Source: an uncultured Bacteroidales bacterium (GTDB taxonomy: Bacteria > Bacteroidota > Bacteroidia > Bacteroidales > UBA932). Taken from it: 64,000 nucleotides of DNA. Positions 17,828-26,793 of this stretch are shown here, piece after piece. The DNA is taken from assembly GCA_900316245.1 (NCBI GenBank), contig ONCE01000007.1, positions 152,184-216,183 on the forward strand. The letters run 5' to 3'. Each line of letters opens with the position of its first letter. The stretch's first letter is position 1. The notes beneath the pieces were generated by a model. It searched no databases. It had not been told where the DNA came from and worked only from the letters and a program-made list of their open reading frames with translations. A program made the position numbers and the translations under genes.

Positions 17828-18358
17828 ATGAAAAAAAATCTTGAGATTACTCCCAAAAGCAGCGCACCGCTGATCAAAAAAAGACGCGAGCAAAGAACCC
17901 AAATGCAGATGGAACTGGCCTGTCTTGCGCCCTTCCTTTCGGAATGGTTCTGGCAAAACGAAGAGATGAAAAACGCAAAACCCTATCAAGACAAGGACTT
18001 TCTGATCTACCGCTGGAAAAAAGGAAGGTACAAGATGTTGGGCGGTCCCGGATACGGGTACGGGGAACTGCAGAAAAAGATGGACAAAGAAATGGACGGA
18101 ATCCTCACACGGCTCAAGGAGGATATGCCCTTTCTCCCGGAAAAACACTTCTATGCGTTCTCGTACTTTGCCGCGGGTTTTGACAACAAGCTGGTGGCCC
18201 ATCTGGCCGACCTTCCAACGACCAAAGATGCAACGATGCTCAAGTCTCGCCTGAAAGATGCATTCCTGAAACTGTCCTCGCCCAACAAATTTGAATATCT
18301 GGAACTCCTGCCCCAGCGGCAGTTGCCGATTTGGCAAAGAAATGCTATCTTTGCATAA
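17828..18358 (+). CDS. Unrecognised protein with a possible C-terminal helix-turn-helix
   Basis: The 176-residue protein is not clearly assignable. The segment at about 127-165 ([16 protein letters not shown]...KSRLKDAF) resembles the LuxR-like helix-turn-helix that ends many Bacteroidales regulators, with an AAGF turn and a KSRLK recognition-helix end. The N-terminal part is basic then helical, without signal or membrane segments. The gene and its 258-base upstream gap are AT-richer than the surroundings, and codons such as AAA, CAA and TTG are more common, suggesting a different history. The upstream gap (17622-17827) holds two small hairpins and no gene. Its 3' end contains the asnS promoter box. 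Confidence 0.5.
   Translation: MKKNLEITPKSSAPLIKKRREQRTQMQMELACLAPFLSEWFWQNEEMKNAKPYQDKDFLIYRWKKGRYKMLGGPGYGYGELQKKMDKEMDGILTRLKEDMPFLPEKHFYAFSYFAAGFDNKLVAHLADLPTTKDATMLKSRLKDAFLKLSSPNKFEYLELLPQRQLPIWQRNAIFA
18346..18353 (+). promoter_or_regulatory. -7 box of asnS
   Basis: TATCTTTG matches TAnnTTTG exactly, lies within the last codons of the preceding gene and is 22 bases before the asnS ATG. Confidence 0.55.
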
Positions 18359-18375
18359 TTGTAGCAAAGCATCGT

Positions 18376-19779
18376 ATGGAAACTCTCAAAAGAACCAAAA
18401 TCAAGGCTCTCCTGGCCACCCAGCCGGGTGTCGAGGTCCTGGCTAAAGGCTGGGTCCGCACCAAAAGGGGCAACAAACAGGTTAAGTTCATCGCCCTCAA
18501 CGACGGTTCTACCATCAATAATATTCAGGTCGTAGCCAACGCCGAACTCTTTGACGAAGAACTCTTCAAGAGAATCACCACCGGCGCTTCCGTCTGCGTA
18601 AGAGGAAAGCTGGTGGAGTCTATGGGCAGCGGCCAGGCCGTAGAGATCCAGGCCACCGATATCCAGGTCCTGGGAGAATGCGACCCTATGCGCTTCCCGC
18701 TCCAGAAGAAGGACACCACCCTGGAGTTCCTCCGCAGCGTGGCTCATATGCGCCTCAGAACCAATACCTTCGGTGCTGTCCTGCGCATCCGCAACCAGAT
18801 GGCCTTCGCCATCCACACTTTCTTCAACCAGAAGGGCTTCGTATACCTCCACACTCCCCTCATCACGGAAAGTGATGCAGAGGGCGCCGGAGATATGTTC
18901 CAGGTAACTACGCTGGATCTTAAGAACATCCCGCTGGACAAGAAGGGCAACGTGGACTTCTCCAAAGACTTCTTTGGAAAGAAGACCTCCCTCACCGTTT
19001 CCGGTCAGCTGGAAGGTGAGCTGGGAGCCACCGCCGTTGGTGAAATCTACACCTTCGGCCCTACTTTCCGTGCAGAAAACTCCAACACGCCCCGCCACCT
19101 GGCAGAGTTCTGGATGATTGAGCCGGAAATGGCCTTCTACGACATCAACGACAACATGGAACTGGCCGAAGAATTCGTAAAGTTCCTGGTTCAATGGGCC
19201 CTGGACCACTGCATGGACGATCTTCAGTTCCTCAACGACAAGTACGACGATGGCCTCATCGAGCGTATGAAGAGCGTACTGGGCATCGCCTTCCAGAAAG
19301 TCACCTACACGGAAGCCGTGGAGATTCTGGAAAAAGCCATCGCAGACGGTGTCAAGTTCGAGTACCCGGTACACTGGGGCACGGACTTCCAGAGCGAGCA
19401 CGAACGTTATCTGGTAGAAAAGCATTTTGGCAAACCCGTCATCCTCATAGATTTCCCCAAGGACATCAAAGCCTTCTATATGAAGCAGAACGAAGACGGC
19501 AAGACCGTCCGCGGCATGGACGTCCTCTTCCCCAAGATTGGAGAAATCATCGGCGGCTCGGAACGTGAAGCTTCCCTGGAAAAACTGGAAGCCCGCATCG
19601 ACGAGCTGGGCATGTCCCGCAAGAACCTAGAGTGGTACATTGACACCCGCCGCTATGGCAGCGTTCCGCACAGCGGATTCGGCCTGGGCTTCGAGCGTCT
19701 GCTGCTCTTTGTCACCGGCATGTCCAACATCCGTGACGTGATCCCGTTCCCGAGAACCCCCAAGAACGCTGAGTTCTAG
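18376..19779 (+). CDS. asnS: Asparaginyl-tRNA synthetase
   Basis: The start METLKR at 18376 gives 467 residues, the family norm. An OB-fold anticodon-binding domain (about 15-110) precedes the class II catalytic core. Motif 2 lies around [25 protein letters not shown] and motif 3 is [17 protein letters not shown] near the C-terminus. It charges tRNA-Asn with asparagine. A -7 box is 22 bases upstream. Confidence 0.96.
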   Translation: METLKRTKIKALLATQPGVEVLAKGWVRTKRGNKQVKFIALNDGSTINNIQVVANAELFDEELFKRITTGASVCVRGKLVESMGSGQAVEIQATDIQVLGECDPMRFPLQKKDTTLEFLRSVAHMRLRTNTFGAVLRIRNQMAFAIHTFFNQKGFVYLHTPLITESDAEGAGDMFQVTTLDLKNIPLDKKGNVDFSKDFFGKKTSLTVSGQLEGELGATAVGEIYTFGPTFRAENSNTPRHLAEFWMIEPEMAFYDINDNMELAEEFVKFLVQWALDHCMDDLQFLNDKYDDGLIERMKSVLGIAFQKVTYTEAVEILEKAIADGVKFEYPVHWGTDFQSEHERYLVEKHFGKPVILIDFPKDIKAFYMKQNEDGKTVRGMDVLFPKIGEIIGGSEREASLEKLEARIDELGMSRKNLEWYIDTRRYGSVPHSGFGLGFERLLLFVTGMSNIRDVIPFPRTPKNAEF

Positions 19780-19796
19780 CACTTAACCCTCTCAGA

Positions 19797-19820
19797 TCCT
19801 CCCCTGACCGCAGGGGAGGA
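19797..19820. repeat. GC-rich hairpin between asnS and udk
   Basis: CCTCCCCTG (19798-19806) pairs with CAGGGGAGG (19811-19819) around loop ACCG. No T run follows, so it may be an attenuating or RNA-stabilising hairpin or a repeat remnant, not a classic terminator. Confidence 0.55.
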
Positions 19821-19844
19821 CTTGGGAGAAAAAGATAATGCATT

Positions 19845-20480
19845 ATGTTAGTCATTGGTATTGCCGGTGGTTCCGGTTCAGGTAAGACAACGGTGGTAAA
19901 GGCCATCGTGAACCAGTTACAGGGCCGAGTGGTGGTGATCCCGCAGGATTCCTACTACAAGGATTCCAGCCATGTGCCCCCGGAGGAGCGCAAAAACATC
20001 AACTTCGACCACCCGGATGCCATTGACTGGAAACTGATGTGCCAGCAAATCCGGGAGCTGAAAAGCGGCAAGGCCATTGAGCAACCCATTTACTCGTACA
20101 TCACCTGCTCCCGCTCCAGCGAAACCATCACGGTAGAACCGGACGACGTAGTCATCGTGGAAGGCATCCTCATCTTCACCTGCAAGGAGCTCCGGGACCA
20201 GATGAACATCAAGATCTTCGTGGATGCAGATGGAGACGACCGCCTTATGCGAATCATCATAAGGGACATAGCAGAGCGAGGCCGAACCATTGAAACCGCC
20301 ATCGAGCACTACTGCAACACCGTCAAGCCCATGCACCTGCAGTTCATCGAACCGTCCAAGCGTTACGCAGACGTCATTGTCCCGCAGGGAGGACACAACA
20401 AAGTAGCCATTGACATCATTACCAATACGGTAGAAAAGGCCTTAAGCCAAAAGAAGAAGAAGGCCAAGCACAAGAAATGA
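19845..20480 (+). CDS. udk: Uridine kinase
   Basis: The 211-residue protein opens with the P-loop GIAGGSGSGKTT (residues 5-16). DSYYKD (about 36) and the NFDHPDAIDW stretch (about 52) are typical of uridine-cytidine kinases. It phosphorylates uridine and cytidine in pyrimidine salvage. The C-terminus is a lysine-rich tail. It overlaps the TonB-like gene by 4 bases. Confidence 0.94.
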   Translation: MLVIGIAGGSGSGKTTVVKAIVNQLQGRVVVIPQDSYYKDSSHVPPEERKNINFDHPDAIDWKLMCQQIRELKSGKAIEQPIYSYITCSRSSETITVEPDDVVIVEGILIFTCKELRDQMNIKIFVDADGDDRLMRIIIRDIAERGRTIETAIEHYCNTVKPMHLQFIEPSKRYADVIVPQGGHNKVAIDIITNTVEKALSQKKKKAKHKK

Positions 20481-21190
20481 AATTAACCCCGGATCAAAAA
20501 GCAGGAATCTACATCACCGTGAGTGTCCATCTCGCGGTGATTATCGTATTGCTTTTGATCCGAATCGGCCAGGAAATCCAGCGCGAGAACAGCTTTGTCC
20601 TGGATTTCACCCAGCAGGAAGAGATGGAGAGAAGGGAAGAACAGGCCCGCCTGCAGGAGATGACGGCCGAAAGGCTGGAAGAGCTCATTGCCGCCGCCGA
20701 GTCCACCCCCATCCGCAATGTGACCGTAGACCGTGCCTCCCTCAAGGATGACCGCGGAACCAACGCCGACGAACTGTACAAGGAAGCCGAGCGCCTGGCA
20801 CAGGACTTGAAGGACGGACAGAACCGGCAGGTGGAAGATCCGGAAGCCTTTGCCGCAGCCGCCGAACCCGTCAAGCCCAAACAGGAAGAGCAGAAGGCCA
20901 AGCCCTACAGCGGCCCCTCCGTCCTTTCCTGGAGCCTGGACGGACGCAAGGCCACCCACCTTCCCATTCCGGCCTACCGTTGCTACGGAGCCGGAGAAGT
21001 TACGGTGATCATAGCGGTCAACAACCGGGGAGACGTAGTGAACGCCAAGGTTGACGAAGAACGCTCCTCCAACGACGGCTGCCTGCGCAACTTCGCCGTC
21101 CGGGCCGCCCGCCTGTCCAAATTCTCCTCATCGGCCACAGCCCCCGCCCGGCAGATGGGAACCATTACTTACGCATTCATTGCCCAATGA
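20477..21190 (+). CDS. TonB-like protein (single N-terminal helix, TonB C-terminal-like domain)
   Basis: The 237-residue protein has one N-terminal membrane helix (about 10-31) and a long charged, helical and proline-containing linker (about 40-150). A C-terminal region of about 85 residues resembles a TonB_C domain (GEVTVIIAVNNRGDVVNAKV...GTITYAFIAQ). It could span the periplasm and transmit energy to outer-membrane receptors, or act as a TolA-like envelope linker. It is not beside exbB/exbD but lies in the udk operon, with 4-base overlaps on both sides. Confidence 0.68.
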   Translation: MKLTPDQKAGIYITVSVHLAVIIVLLLIRIGQEIQRENSFVLDFTQQEEMERREEQARLQEMTAERLEELIAAAESTPIRNVTVDRASLKDDRGTNADELYKEAERLAQDLKDGQNRQVEDPEAFAAAAEPVKPKQEEQKAKPYSGPSVLSWSLDGRKATHLPIPAYRCYGAGEVTVIIAVNNRGDVVNAKVDEERSSNDGCLRNFAVRAARLSKFSSSATAPARQMGTITYAFIAQ

Positions 21191-22032
21191 AAAAGATTAT
21201 ACTCAGCCTCCTGACCCTGGTCGTTAGCCTGTCCCTGTTTGCCCAGGGGCAAGTGAGCACGCGCAAACACCGGCTACTGGACTTCCCGGACAAGATGACC
21301 ATGGTGGTGTTGAGCGAGAACGAGGTCCTTTCGGCCGCCCTCCGGCAGGAAGTCATCAATGTCTGGACAGCCACCACCTTCGAGTTCTGCACCCTGGAGC
21401 AATTTGAGAAGCTCAAAACCAGTGACAAGTATTACTTCCTCGTCCCCGTAGAAAGCCGTTTCAAGGGAGAGAAAGAACCCGGCATAACCCTCCTCACCCT
21501 GGTCAAGGGCGGGCCCGAAGCCGCCAAAGGCATAGGAGAAATGCACGAGGTGGTAAGCCTTCCCATAGGAGCCGCCATGGGCACTTCCGAAAGGGATTTG
21601 CTGTATCTGGGAGCCCTGATCCAGGCCTTCCAGGATTTCACCCAGGAAGCGATGAAGTCCGAGGCCGTGGCCTACAAAATGAGCACCTGGTTCAACGACG
21701 GCTTCCGCAAGACCGCCGAAGGCAAAGAAATCTATATCGCCCAGGAAGACCTCTCTTCGGCCTGCAGCCCCAAAGACCTGGAGAAGCTCAAAGGCAACCC
21801 CCGCTTGCATCTGGTAGAGGCCGATGAGGCCGATGAAGTATACCGCAACGGCACCCCAGGCGCCCTCGTAGGCTATGTGATCGCCCCTTTCCTCCCGGGT
21901 CCGGGCTCCCTCTGCTACAAGCTTTTCTTCGAGGCCGATACGCACCGGCTCTGCTACCTGGAACGCCACAAAATCACGGACAAGAAGAGCGAAGGGTTCC
22001 TCCCTTCCGAACTCAAATCCCTGGGTAAATGA
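21187..22032 (+). CDS. Secreted protein of unknown function
   Basis: The 281-residue protein has a signal peptide (MKKIILSLLTLVVSLSLFAQ, cleavage near residue 20) and no other membrane segment. No family motif was recognised. It overlaps the TonB-like gene and the M16 peptidase gene by 4 bases each, so all three are probably produced together and may act in the envelope. Confidence 0.55.
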   Translation: MKKIILSLLTLVVSLSLFAQGQVSTRKHRLLDFPDKMTMVVLSENEVLSAALRQEVINVWTATTFEFCTLEQFEKLKTSDKYYFLVPVESRFKGEKEPGITLLTLVKGGPEAAKGIGEMHEVVSLPIGAAMGTSERDLLYLGALIQAFQDFTQEAMKSEAVAYKMSTWFNDGFRKTAEGKEIYIAQEDLSSACSPKDLEKLKGNPRLHLVEADEADEVYRNGTPGALVGYVIAPFLPGPGSLCYKLFFEADTHRLCYLERHKITDKKSEGFLPSELKSLGK

Positions 22033-22667
22033 TTACAGGAACCTCTCCCCAAGGAATCCGCTATGCCGTGCGCCAAAGCGGCCGCGCCGTGGCGTACTGC
22101 GCCCTTACCATCGGAGCCGGCACCCGCGACGAAGCCCCCTATCCCGCCGGCATCGCCCATTTTGTAGAGCACACCCTGTTCCGGGGCACCCGCAGAAAGA
22201 GTGCTTCCGTCATCTCCTCGTACCTGGAAAGGCTGGGCGGAGAACTCAACGCCTATACCACCAAGGAAGAGATTGTCCTGCACGCCACCGTGCTCAAGGA
22301 AGACCTTCCCAAGGCTGCCAGACTCCTCTTTGAACTGGCCACGGAATCCACCTTCCCCGACAAGGAAATTGAGACCGAACGCGGCGTGGTCCTGGACGAG
22401 ATCATCTCCTACAAGGACAATCCGGCCGAAGATGTCTACGACCGCTTCGAGAGCCTCCTGTTTGAAGGAAGCCCCCTGGACCGCCCCATCCTGGGAACGC
22501 GGACCTCGGTGAAAACGATTACCCCGGAAATGCTGCGCCAGTTTGTGGCCGAAAAGTTCATTCCCTCCAAGATGGTGTTTACGGTGGTGGCCGATATCCC
22601 CGAAAAGCAGCTGGAAAAGCGCGTATTAAACCTGTTTGACCATGTCTTTCCACAAAGTAGTAGATAA
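22029..22667 (+). pseudogene. M16 peptidase, N-terminal (catalytic) half; frame broken
   Basis: The 212-residue frame contains the inverted zinc motif HFVEH (about residues 40-44, in GIAHFVEHTLFRG) and the distal metal-ligand region ETERGVVLDEI (about 117-127), so the catalytic half is intact. It ends at TAA 22665-22667. The second half of the same family continues in the +1 frame from 22636-22642. Together the halves make about 400 residues, the length of one normal M16B protease. A frameshifting deletion in the linker is most likely; translation as two coupled chains is possible. Confidence 0.75.
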
Positions 22668-23196
22668 GCGGCACCACGAGGTGAACGCCGTGGTGGGGTG
22701 CAAGGCGCCCTCCCTGTACGAAATGCCGGACCGGCTGGTCTGTGCCATGCTGGCCAACATCCTGGGCGGTCCTGCATCCAACTCGCTCCTGAACGCAGAA
22801 CTTCGGGAAAAACACGGTTGGGTCTACGGCATCGAGTGCTCCTACACCCAGTATGCCGACACCGGCATCCTGGCCATCTCCTTCGGCTGTGACCGGCCCA
22901 ACCTGGACCAATGCCTGAACGCCATTGACAAGATTCTGAGGCGCCTGCGGGAAGTCCCCTTCACGGACCGCCAGCTCAAGGCCTACCGCAAACAGCTCCT
23001 GGGCCAGCTGGCCATCAGCTCCGAGGCCGGGGAAGCCCAGTGCCTCTCCATGGGCAAGAGCATGCTCTCCTGGGGTACCATCCTCTCCCCCGCCGAAACC
23101 CGCGCCAAGCTGGAGGCCATTTCGGCCCAAGACCTACAAAAAATGGCCGAAAGGCTCTTCGCCCCCGACCAGCTGTCTTCTTTGGTGTATCTCTAG
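22636..23196 (+). pseudogene. M16 peptidase, C-terminal half; frame broken
   Basis: This 186-residue frame (TTG at 22636 or ATG at 22642) is the second M16 domain. It contains the GGPASNSLLNAELREKHGWVYG segment, bearing the Arg/Tyr pair region that contacts substrate. It overlaps the first half by about 30 bases in the +1 frame. The remainder has no stop or other damage. The linker normally found between the halves (about 25 residues) is nearly absent, which points to a deletion at 22640-22665. It converges with recQ, overlapping by 4 bases. Confidence 0.75.
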
Positions 23197-25394
23197 TTCG
23201 CTACCTCGCAGAGGAATTTGATTCGAACCAGACGGATCTCGAGTTCCTCGTATTCGTCTTCGAGGGCGGCGATGGCATCCTGAAGGGAATCTGAGGTGGC
23301 TTCCATCTTGAACCAGGTAAAGATTTCTTCCACCACGTCCGGATCCAGTTCTTCCTCTATATAATAGTTGATGTTGATGCGGGTACCGGTGGCCACGATG
23401 GCCTCGATCTCCGTGAGAAGATCCCCCATATCCAGACCGCGGGCCGAGGCAATGTCGGCCAAATCCAGCTTGCGGTCTATGGCCTGGATAATATAAACCT
23501 TGTTGCCCGATTTGGGGGCTACGGAACGGACCACGAAATCGTCCGGGCGCTCAATCTCGTTCTCCTCCACGTACTTGGCGATGAGGTCCACAAAGGGCTT
23601 TCCAAACTTGTGGGCCTTACCTTCTCCCACCCCCTGGCACTTTTCCGAGAGTTCCTTGAGGGTGAGCGGATAGACAATGGTCATATCCTCCAGGGCAGGG
23701 TCCGAGAACACCACCCAGGGCTGCAGACGGAGCTTGCGGGCCACGTCTTTGCGGAGATCCTTGAGCATGGAGAGCAGCACAGGGTCTCCCCCGCCGCCAC
23801 CGCGGGCGGCGGCACCGGCTTCATCATCATCTTCGTCTACACCTTCCGAGAATACGCGGTCTTCTACCATCAGGACCGTCTTGGGGTTCTTGATGAACTC
23901 TTCTCCGGCTCCGGTGACGAAGATGAGGCCGTAGTTTTCTATGTCCTTATCCAGGTAATGCAGGATGAGACCCTGGTGGATGACGGTGGACCAGAAGCGG
24001 ACATCGTGGTCTTTTCCGGCACCGAACAAGGGCAATTCATCGTGCCTGTAAGACTTAATCATGGCGGTGGAAACACCGGCCAGGATGGCGGCCAGATGCT
24101 CCAGTTTGAAGCGTTCCGGCAGGGACTGGATCAGTTCGATCACGAGGCACAGCTCTTCCTTTCCGTCGAAGCGCTTCTTGGGATGGAGACAGTTGTCGCA
24201 GGCGCAGCAGTTGTCCGGGGTATAGTCTTCTCCAAAGTAATTGAGAAGGAGCTTGCGGCGGCACTGGCTGGACTCCGCGTAGGCTACCGTTTCATTGAGC
24301 AGCTGCTTGCCTATCTCCTGTTCGGCTATGGGCTTGCCCTGCATGAACTTCTCCAGTTTCTGGATGTCTTTGTAACTGTAGTAGGTAATGCATCGGCCCT
24401 CCTGCCCGTCACGGCCGGCGCGGCCGGTTTCCTGGTAGTAGCCTTCTATGCTCTTGGGGATGTCGTAGTGGATGACAAAGCGGACATCCGGTTTGTCGAT
24501 GCCCATCCCGAAGGCGATGGTGGCCACAATGACGTCAATCTCCTCCATCAGGAACTTGTCCTGGTTTTCGGCCCTGGTTTTGGTGTCCAGGCCAGCGTGG
24601 TACGGAAGGGCCTTGATGCCGTTGATGGAGAGCATCTGGGCCATCTCCTCCACCTTTTTGCGGCTGAGGCAGTAGATGATGCCGGACTTGCCGGGGTTCT
24701 GGCGGATGAAACGGATGATGTCTTTCTCCGGTTCCACCTTGTCCCTCACTTCGTAATAGAGGTTGGGCCGATTGAAGGAGGACTTGAAGACCGTGGCATC
24801 CTGGATGCGGAGGTTCTTGAGAATATCGCTCTGCACCTTGGGCGTAGCCGTGGCCGTCAGGGCTATGATGGGAGCGGGCTGGATTTCATCTACGATGGAG
24901 CGGATTTTCCGGTATTCCGGGCGGAAGTCGTGGCCCCATTCAGAAATACAGTGGGCCTCATCTACCGCATAGAAGGAAATCTTCACGCCCCTCAGCAAGG
25001 CTATGTTCTCTTCCTTGGTAAGGGACTCCGGTGCCACATACAGCAGTTTGGTAACGCCGCGGCGGAGGTCTTCCTGGACCTCTGCCAGTTGGATGCGGTT
25101 CAGGGACGAATTGAGGAAGTGGGCTATTCCGGCCTCTCCGGCTTCGAAACCGCGGATGGCGTCTACCTGATTCTTCATAAGGGCGATGAGCGGCGAGATG
25201 ACGATGGCCGTTCCTTCCATAATGAGAGCCGGAAGCTGATAGCACAGGGACTTGCCGCCTCCCGTGGGCATCAGCACAAAAGCGTTGTTGCCCGCGATGA
25301 GGTGTTTGATGATTTTCTCCTGGTCGCCTTTAAACGCATCGTAACCGAAGAAAGTCTTCAACTTTTCGTGCAATATGACAGTAGGGGCGTCCAT
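23193..25394 (-). CDS. recQ: ATP-dependent DNA helicase RecQ
   Basis: The 733-residue protein has all superfamily 2 helicase motifs: MPTGGGKSLCYQLPA (about 40), DEAHCISEWGHDFRPEY (about 143), TATAT (about 176) and GIDKPDVRFVIHYDIPKSIEGYYQETGRAGRDG (about 300). A Zn-binding RQC region follows with C-x-x-C type cysteines (CRRKLLLNYF...CCACDNC). The HRDC domain is at about 540-620. A Glu/Asp then Gly-rich linker (about 515-540) precedes HRDC. It unwinds recombination intermediates. A -7 box TAGATTTG (minus strand 25440-25433) lies 38 bases upstream. Confidence 0.96.
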   Translation of the reverse strand: MDAPTVILHEKLKTFFGYDAFKGDQEKIIKHLIAGNNAFVLMPTGGGKSLCYQLPALIMEGTAIVISPLIALMKNQVDAIRGFEAGEAGIAHFLNSSLNRIQLAEVQEDLRRGVTKLLYVAPESLTKEENIALLRGVKISFYAVDEAHCISEWGHDFRPEYRKIRSIVDEIQPAPIIALTATATPKVQSDILKNLRIQDATVFKSSFNRPNLYYEVRDKVEPEKDIIRFIRQNPGKSGIIYCLSRKKVEEMAQMLSINGIKALPYHAGLDTKTRAENQDKFLMEEIDVIVATIAFGMGIDKPDVRFVIHYDIPKSIEGYYQETGRAGRDGQEGRCITYYSYKDIQKLEKFMQGKPIAEQEIGKQLLNETVAYAESSQCRRKLLLNYFGEDYTPDNCCACDNCLHPKKRFDGKEELCLVIELIQSLPERFKLEHLAAILAGVSTAMIKSYRHDELPLFGAGKDHDVRFWSTVIHQGLILHYLDKDIENYGLIFVTGAGEEFIKNPKTVLMVEDRVFSEGVDEDDDEAGAAARGGGGGDPVLLSMLKDLRKDVARKLRLQPWVVFSDPALEDMTIVYPLTLKELSEKCQGVGEGKAHKFGKPFVDLIAKYVEENEIERPDDFVVRSVAPKSGNKVYIIQAIDRKLDLADIASARGLDMGDLLTEIEAIVATGTRININYYIEEELDPDVVEEIFTWFKMEATSDSLQDAIAALEDEYEELEIRLVRIKFLCEVAN

Positions 25395-25432
25395 CCGCTA
25401 TCAGTTTTTTCGCTTGCTGGGGTTAAATATAA

Positions 25433-25440
25433 CAAATCTA
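25433..25440 (-). promoter_or_regulatory. -7 box of recQ
   Basis: TAGATTTG on the minus strand matches TAnnTTTG exactly and is 38 bases from the recQ start, in the divergent gap to the FKBP gene. Confidence 0.5.
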
Positions 25441-25492
25441 AATCGAAAAAACAAACGATGATGGAACCTTATGTAATCTGACAAAAAATGCG

Positions 25493-25500
25493 TATATTTG
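25493..25500 (+). promoter_or_regulatory. -7 box of the FKBP gene
   Basis: TATATTTG fits the consensus exactly. The transcript should begin a few bases downstream, at or next to the perfect palindrome 25507-25522. Confidence 0.6.
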
Positions 25501-25506
25501 CAGGTT

Positions 25507-25522
25507 GAGCGCTCGAGCGCTC
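25507..25522. promoter_or_regulatory. 16-bp perfect palindrome at the predicted FKBP transcript start
   Basis: GAGCGCTCGAGCGCTC equals its own reverse complement. It begins 6 bases after the -7 box. It could be an operator for a dimeric repressor or a hairpin at the 5' end of the mRNA. Confidence 0.55.
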
Positions 25523-25558
25523 CCAAACCTGATATTTAAGTATCAAAAACATAAGAAA

Positions 25559-26329
25559 ATGAAACTTCAGAAAATCCTTCTTGCCGCTTCCGCCGCTTTG
25601 CTGGTGGTTGCTTGTGGCTCTCCCAAGGTGGAGGGTTCCAAGGCTGTTCAGTCCCTCTACCCCACCAAGGGTGAAACCGACTCCACTTCCTATCTCCTGG
25701 GTGTCAACTTCGGCCTGGTCATTACCCAGAACGGTTTTGGCGAACTCAACATGGCTCAGGTAGAAAAGGGTATGAAAGACGCCCTCAACGCCAAGGAAGG
25801 CCAGCCCATGGATTCCGCTTTCGTAAAACAGTTCAAGATCAACCCCAGCACCATGAACGAGGTTATCAACGGTTACCTCCAGAAGGTTACCGCTTACGAA
25901 GGCGCCCTCAACAAGGAAAAGGGTGACAAGTTCCGCAAGGAATTCGCCGTAAAGAACAGCGCAGATTCCACCGCTTCCGGTATCGTTTACCTGATCCAGG
26001 ATTCCGGTAACGACGTCCGCGCCACCGACGACCGCGACACCGTGAAGGTGAACTACCGCGGTACCCTCATCGACGGCAAGGAGTTTGACAAGAACGAAGG
26101 CATCGAGTTCCCCCTCAACCGCGTCATCCGCGGATGGACCGAGGGTATGAAGCTCGTGGGCGAAGGTGGCAAGATCACCCTCGTCATCCCTGCCAACCTG
26201 GCTTACGGCGAGCGTGGACCCCGTGAGATCGGTGTCAACTCCACCCTCATCTTCGACGTAGACCTCCTGGAGGTTCACCCCTACAAGGAGCCCGTCGCCG
26301 AGACCGTCACCCCCATCAAGAAGAAGTAA
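25559..26329 (+). CDS. FKBP-type peptidyl-prolyl cis-trans isomerase, probable lipoprotein
   Basis: The start at 25559 gives a lipoprotein signal (MKLQKILLAASAALLVVAC, lipid Cys about residue 19) and a 256-residue protein. The N-terminal half is the helical dimerisation domain of FkpA/Mip-like proteins (about 35-150). The C-terminal half is the FKBP domain (about 160-245) with VKVNYRGTLIDGKEFD, the aromatic pocket segment VIRGWTEGMKLVGEG and LAYGERG. It should assist folding of envelope proteins. The DUF3127 gene follows after 1 base. Confidence 0.92.
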   Translation: MKLQKILLAASAALLVVACGSPKVEGSKAVQSLYPTKGETDSTSYLLGVNFGLVITQNGFGELNMAQVEKGMKDALNAKEGQPMDSAFVKQFKINPSTMNEVINGYLQKVTAYEGALNKEKGDKFRKEFAVKNSADSTASGIVYLIQDSGNDVRATDDRDTVKVNYRGTLIDGKEFDKNEGIEFPLNRVIRGWTEGMKLVGEGGKITLVIPANLAYGERGPREIGVNSTLIFDVDLLEVHPYKEPVAETVTPIKKK

Positions 26330-26330
26330 G

Positions 26331-26741
26331 ATGGCACTGGAACTGGAAGGCACTCTTCGCCAGAAGCTGGGCGTACAGTCCGGCACTTCGGCCCGCGGCC
26401 CCTGGGCCAAGCAGGAATTCATTGTGGAGTTCCCGGACGGCAACTTCACTTCCCAGGCCTGCTTCACCGCGTGGGGACAGGACAAGGTGGCCGAACTGGA
26501 CAAGTACCAGGTGGGAGACCGCGTAAAGGTTTCCTTCAACCTCAAGAGCCGTGAATTCAACGGCCGCTGGTACAACGACCTCCAAATCTGGCGCATCGCC
26601 CCCGCCGGAGAAGCCCAGCCCGCCGCTGCGGCTCCCGCCTATGCACCGGCCGCCCCTCAGGCACCGGCTCCCATGGCTCCGGCACCCACTTTGGACGACA
26701 TGCCAGCCGACAGCGGTCCCGAAGACGACCTCCCCTTCTAA
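26331..26741 (+). CDS. DUF3127 protein with SSB-like acidic C-terminal tip
   Basis: The 136-residue protein has an OB-fold-like N-terminal domain (about 1-88), as in the DUF3127 family. An Ala/Pro-rich disordered linker (about 90-122) leads to the ending EDDLPF. The last residues closely resemble the DDDIPF tip of single-stranded DNA-binding protein, through which SSB recruits repair and replication partners. The layout (OB-like domain, flexible linker, acidic tip) is that of SSB. Function is unproven. It lies between FKBP and a strong terminator, a few hundred bases before dnaG. Confidence 0.75.
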   Translation: MALELEGTLRQKLGVQSGTSARGPWAKQEFIVEFPDGNFTSQACFTAWGQDKVAELDKYQVGDRVKVSFNLKSREFNGRWYNDLQIWRIAPAGEAQPAAAAPAYAPAAPQAPAPMAPAPTLDDMPADSGPEDDLPF

Positions 26742-26746
26742 GCACT

Positions 26747-26778
26747 AAAAAACCTTCGGCTTTTCCCGAAGGTTTTTT
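26747..26778. terminator. Strong bidirectional-type terminator
   Basis: A 13-bp perfect stem AAAAAACCTTCGG (26747-26759) / CCGAAGGTTTTTT (26766-26778) with a 6-base loop. The next promoter box begins only two bases later. Confidence 0.85.
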
Positions 26779-26779
26779 G

Positions 26780-26787
26780 TATCTTTG
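26780..26787 (+). promoter_or_regulatory. -7 box of the small membrane protein-dnaG-metG operon
   Basis: TATCTTTG is an exact consensus match and ends 6 bases before the ATG at 26794, leaving essentially no leader. It is directly joined to the preceding terminator. Confidence 0.6.
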
Positions 26788-26793
26788 CGAACT

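Noticed and set aside
22636-22667. Programmed ribosomal frameshift joining the M16 halves
   Set aside because: A +1 shift would be needed and I see no slippery codon with a flanking stimulatory structure. The missing linker fits a deletion better.
23791-23812. A CCGCCGCC/GGCGGCGG hairpin in recQ
   Set aside because: It encodes the normal Gly-rich linker before the HRDC domain, and Gly codons in GC-rich DNA give such pairing by chance. It lacks the REP-like frame.
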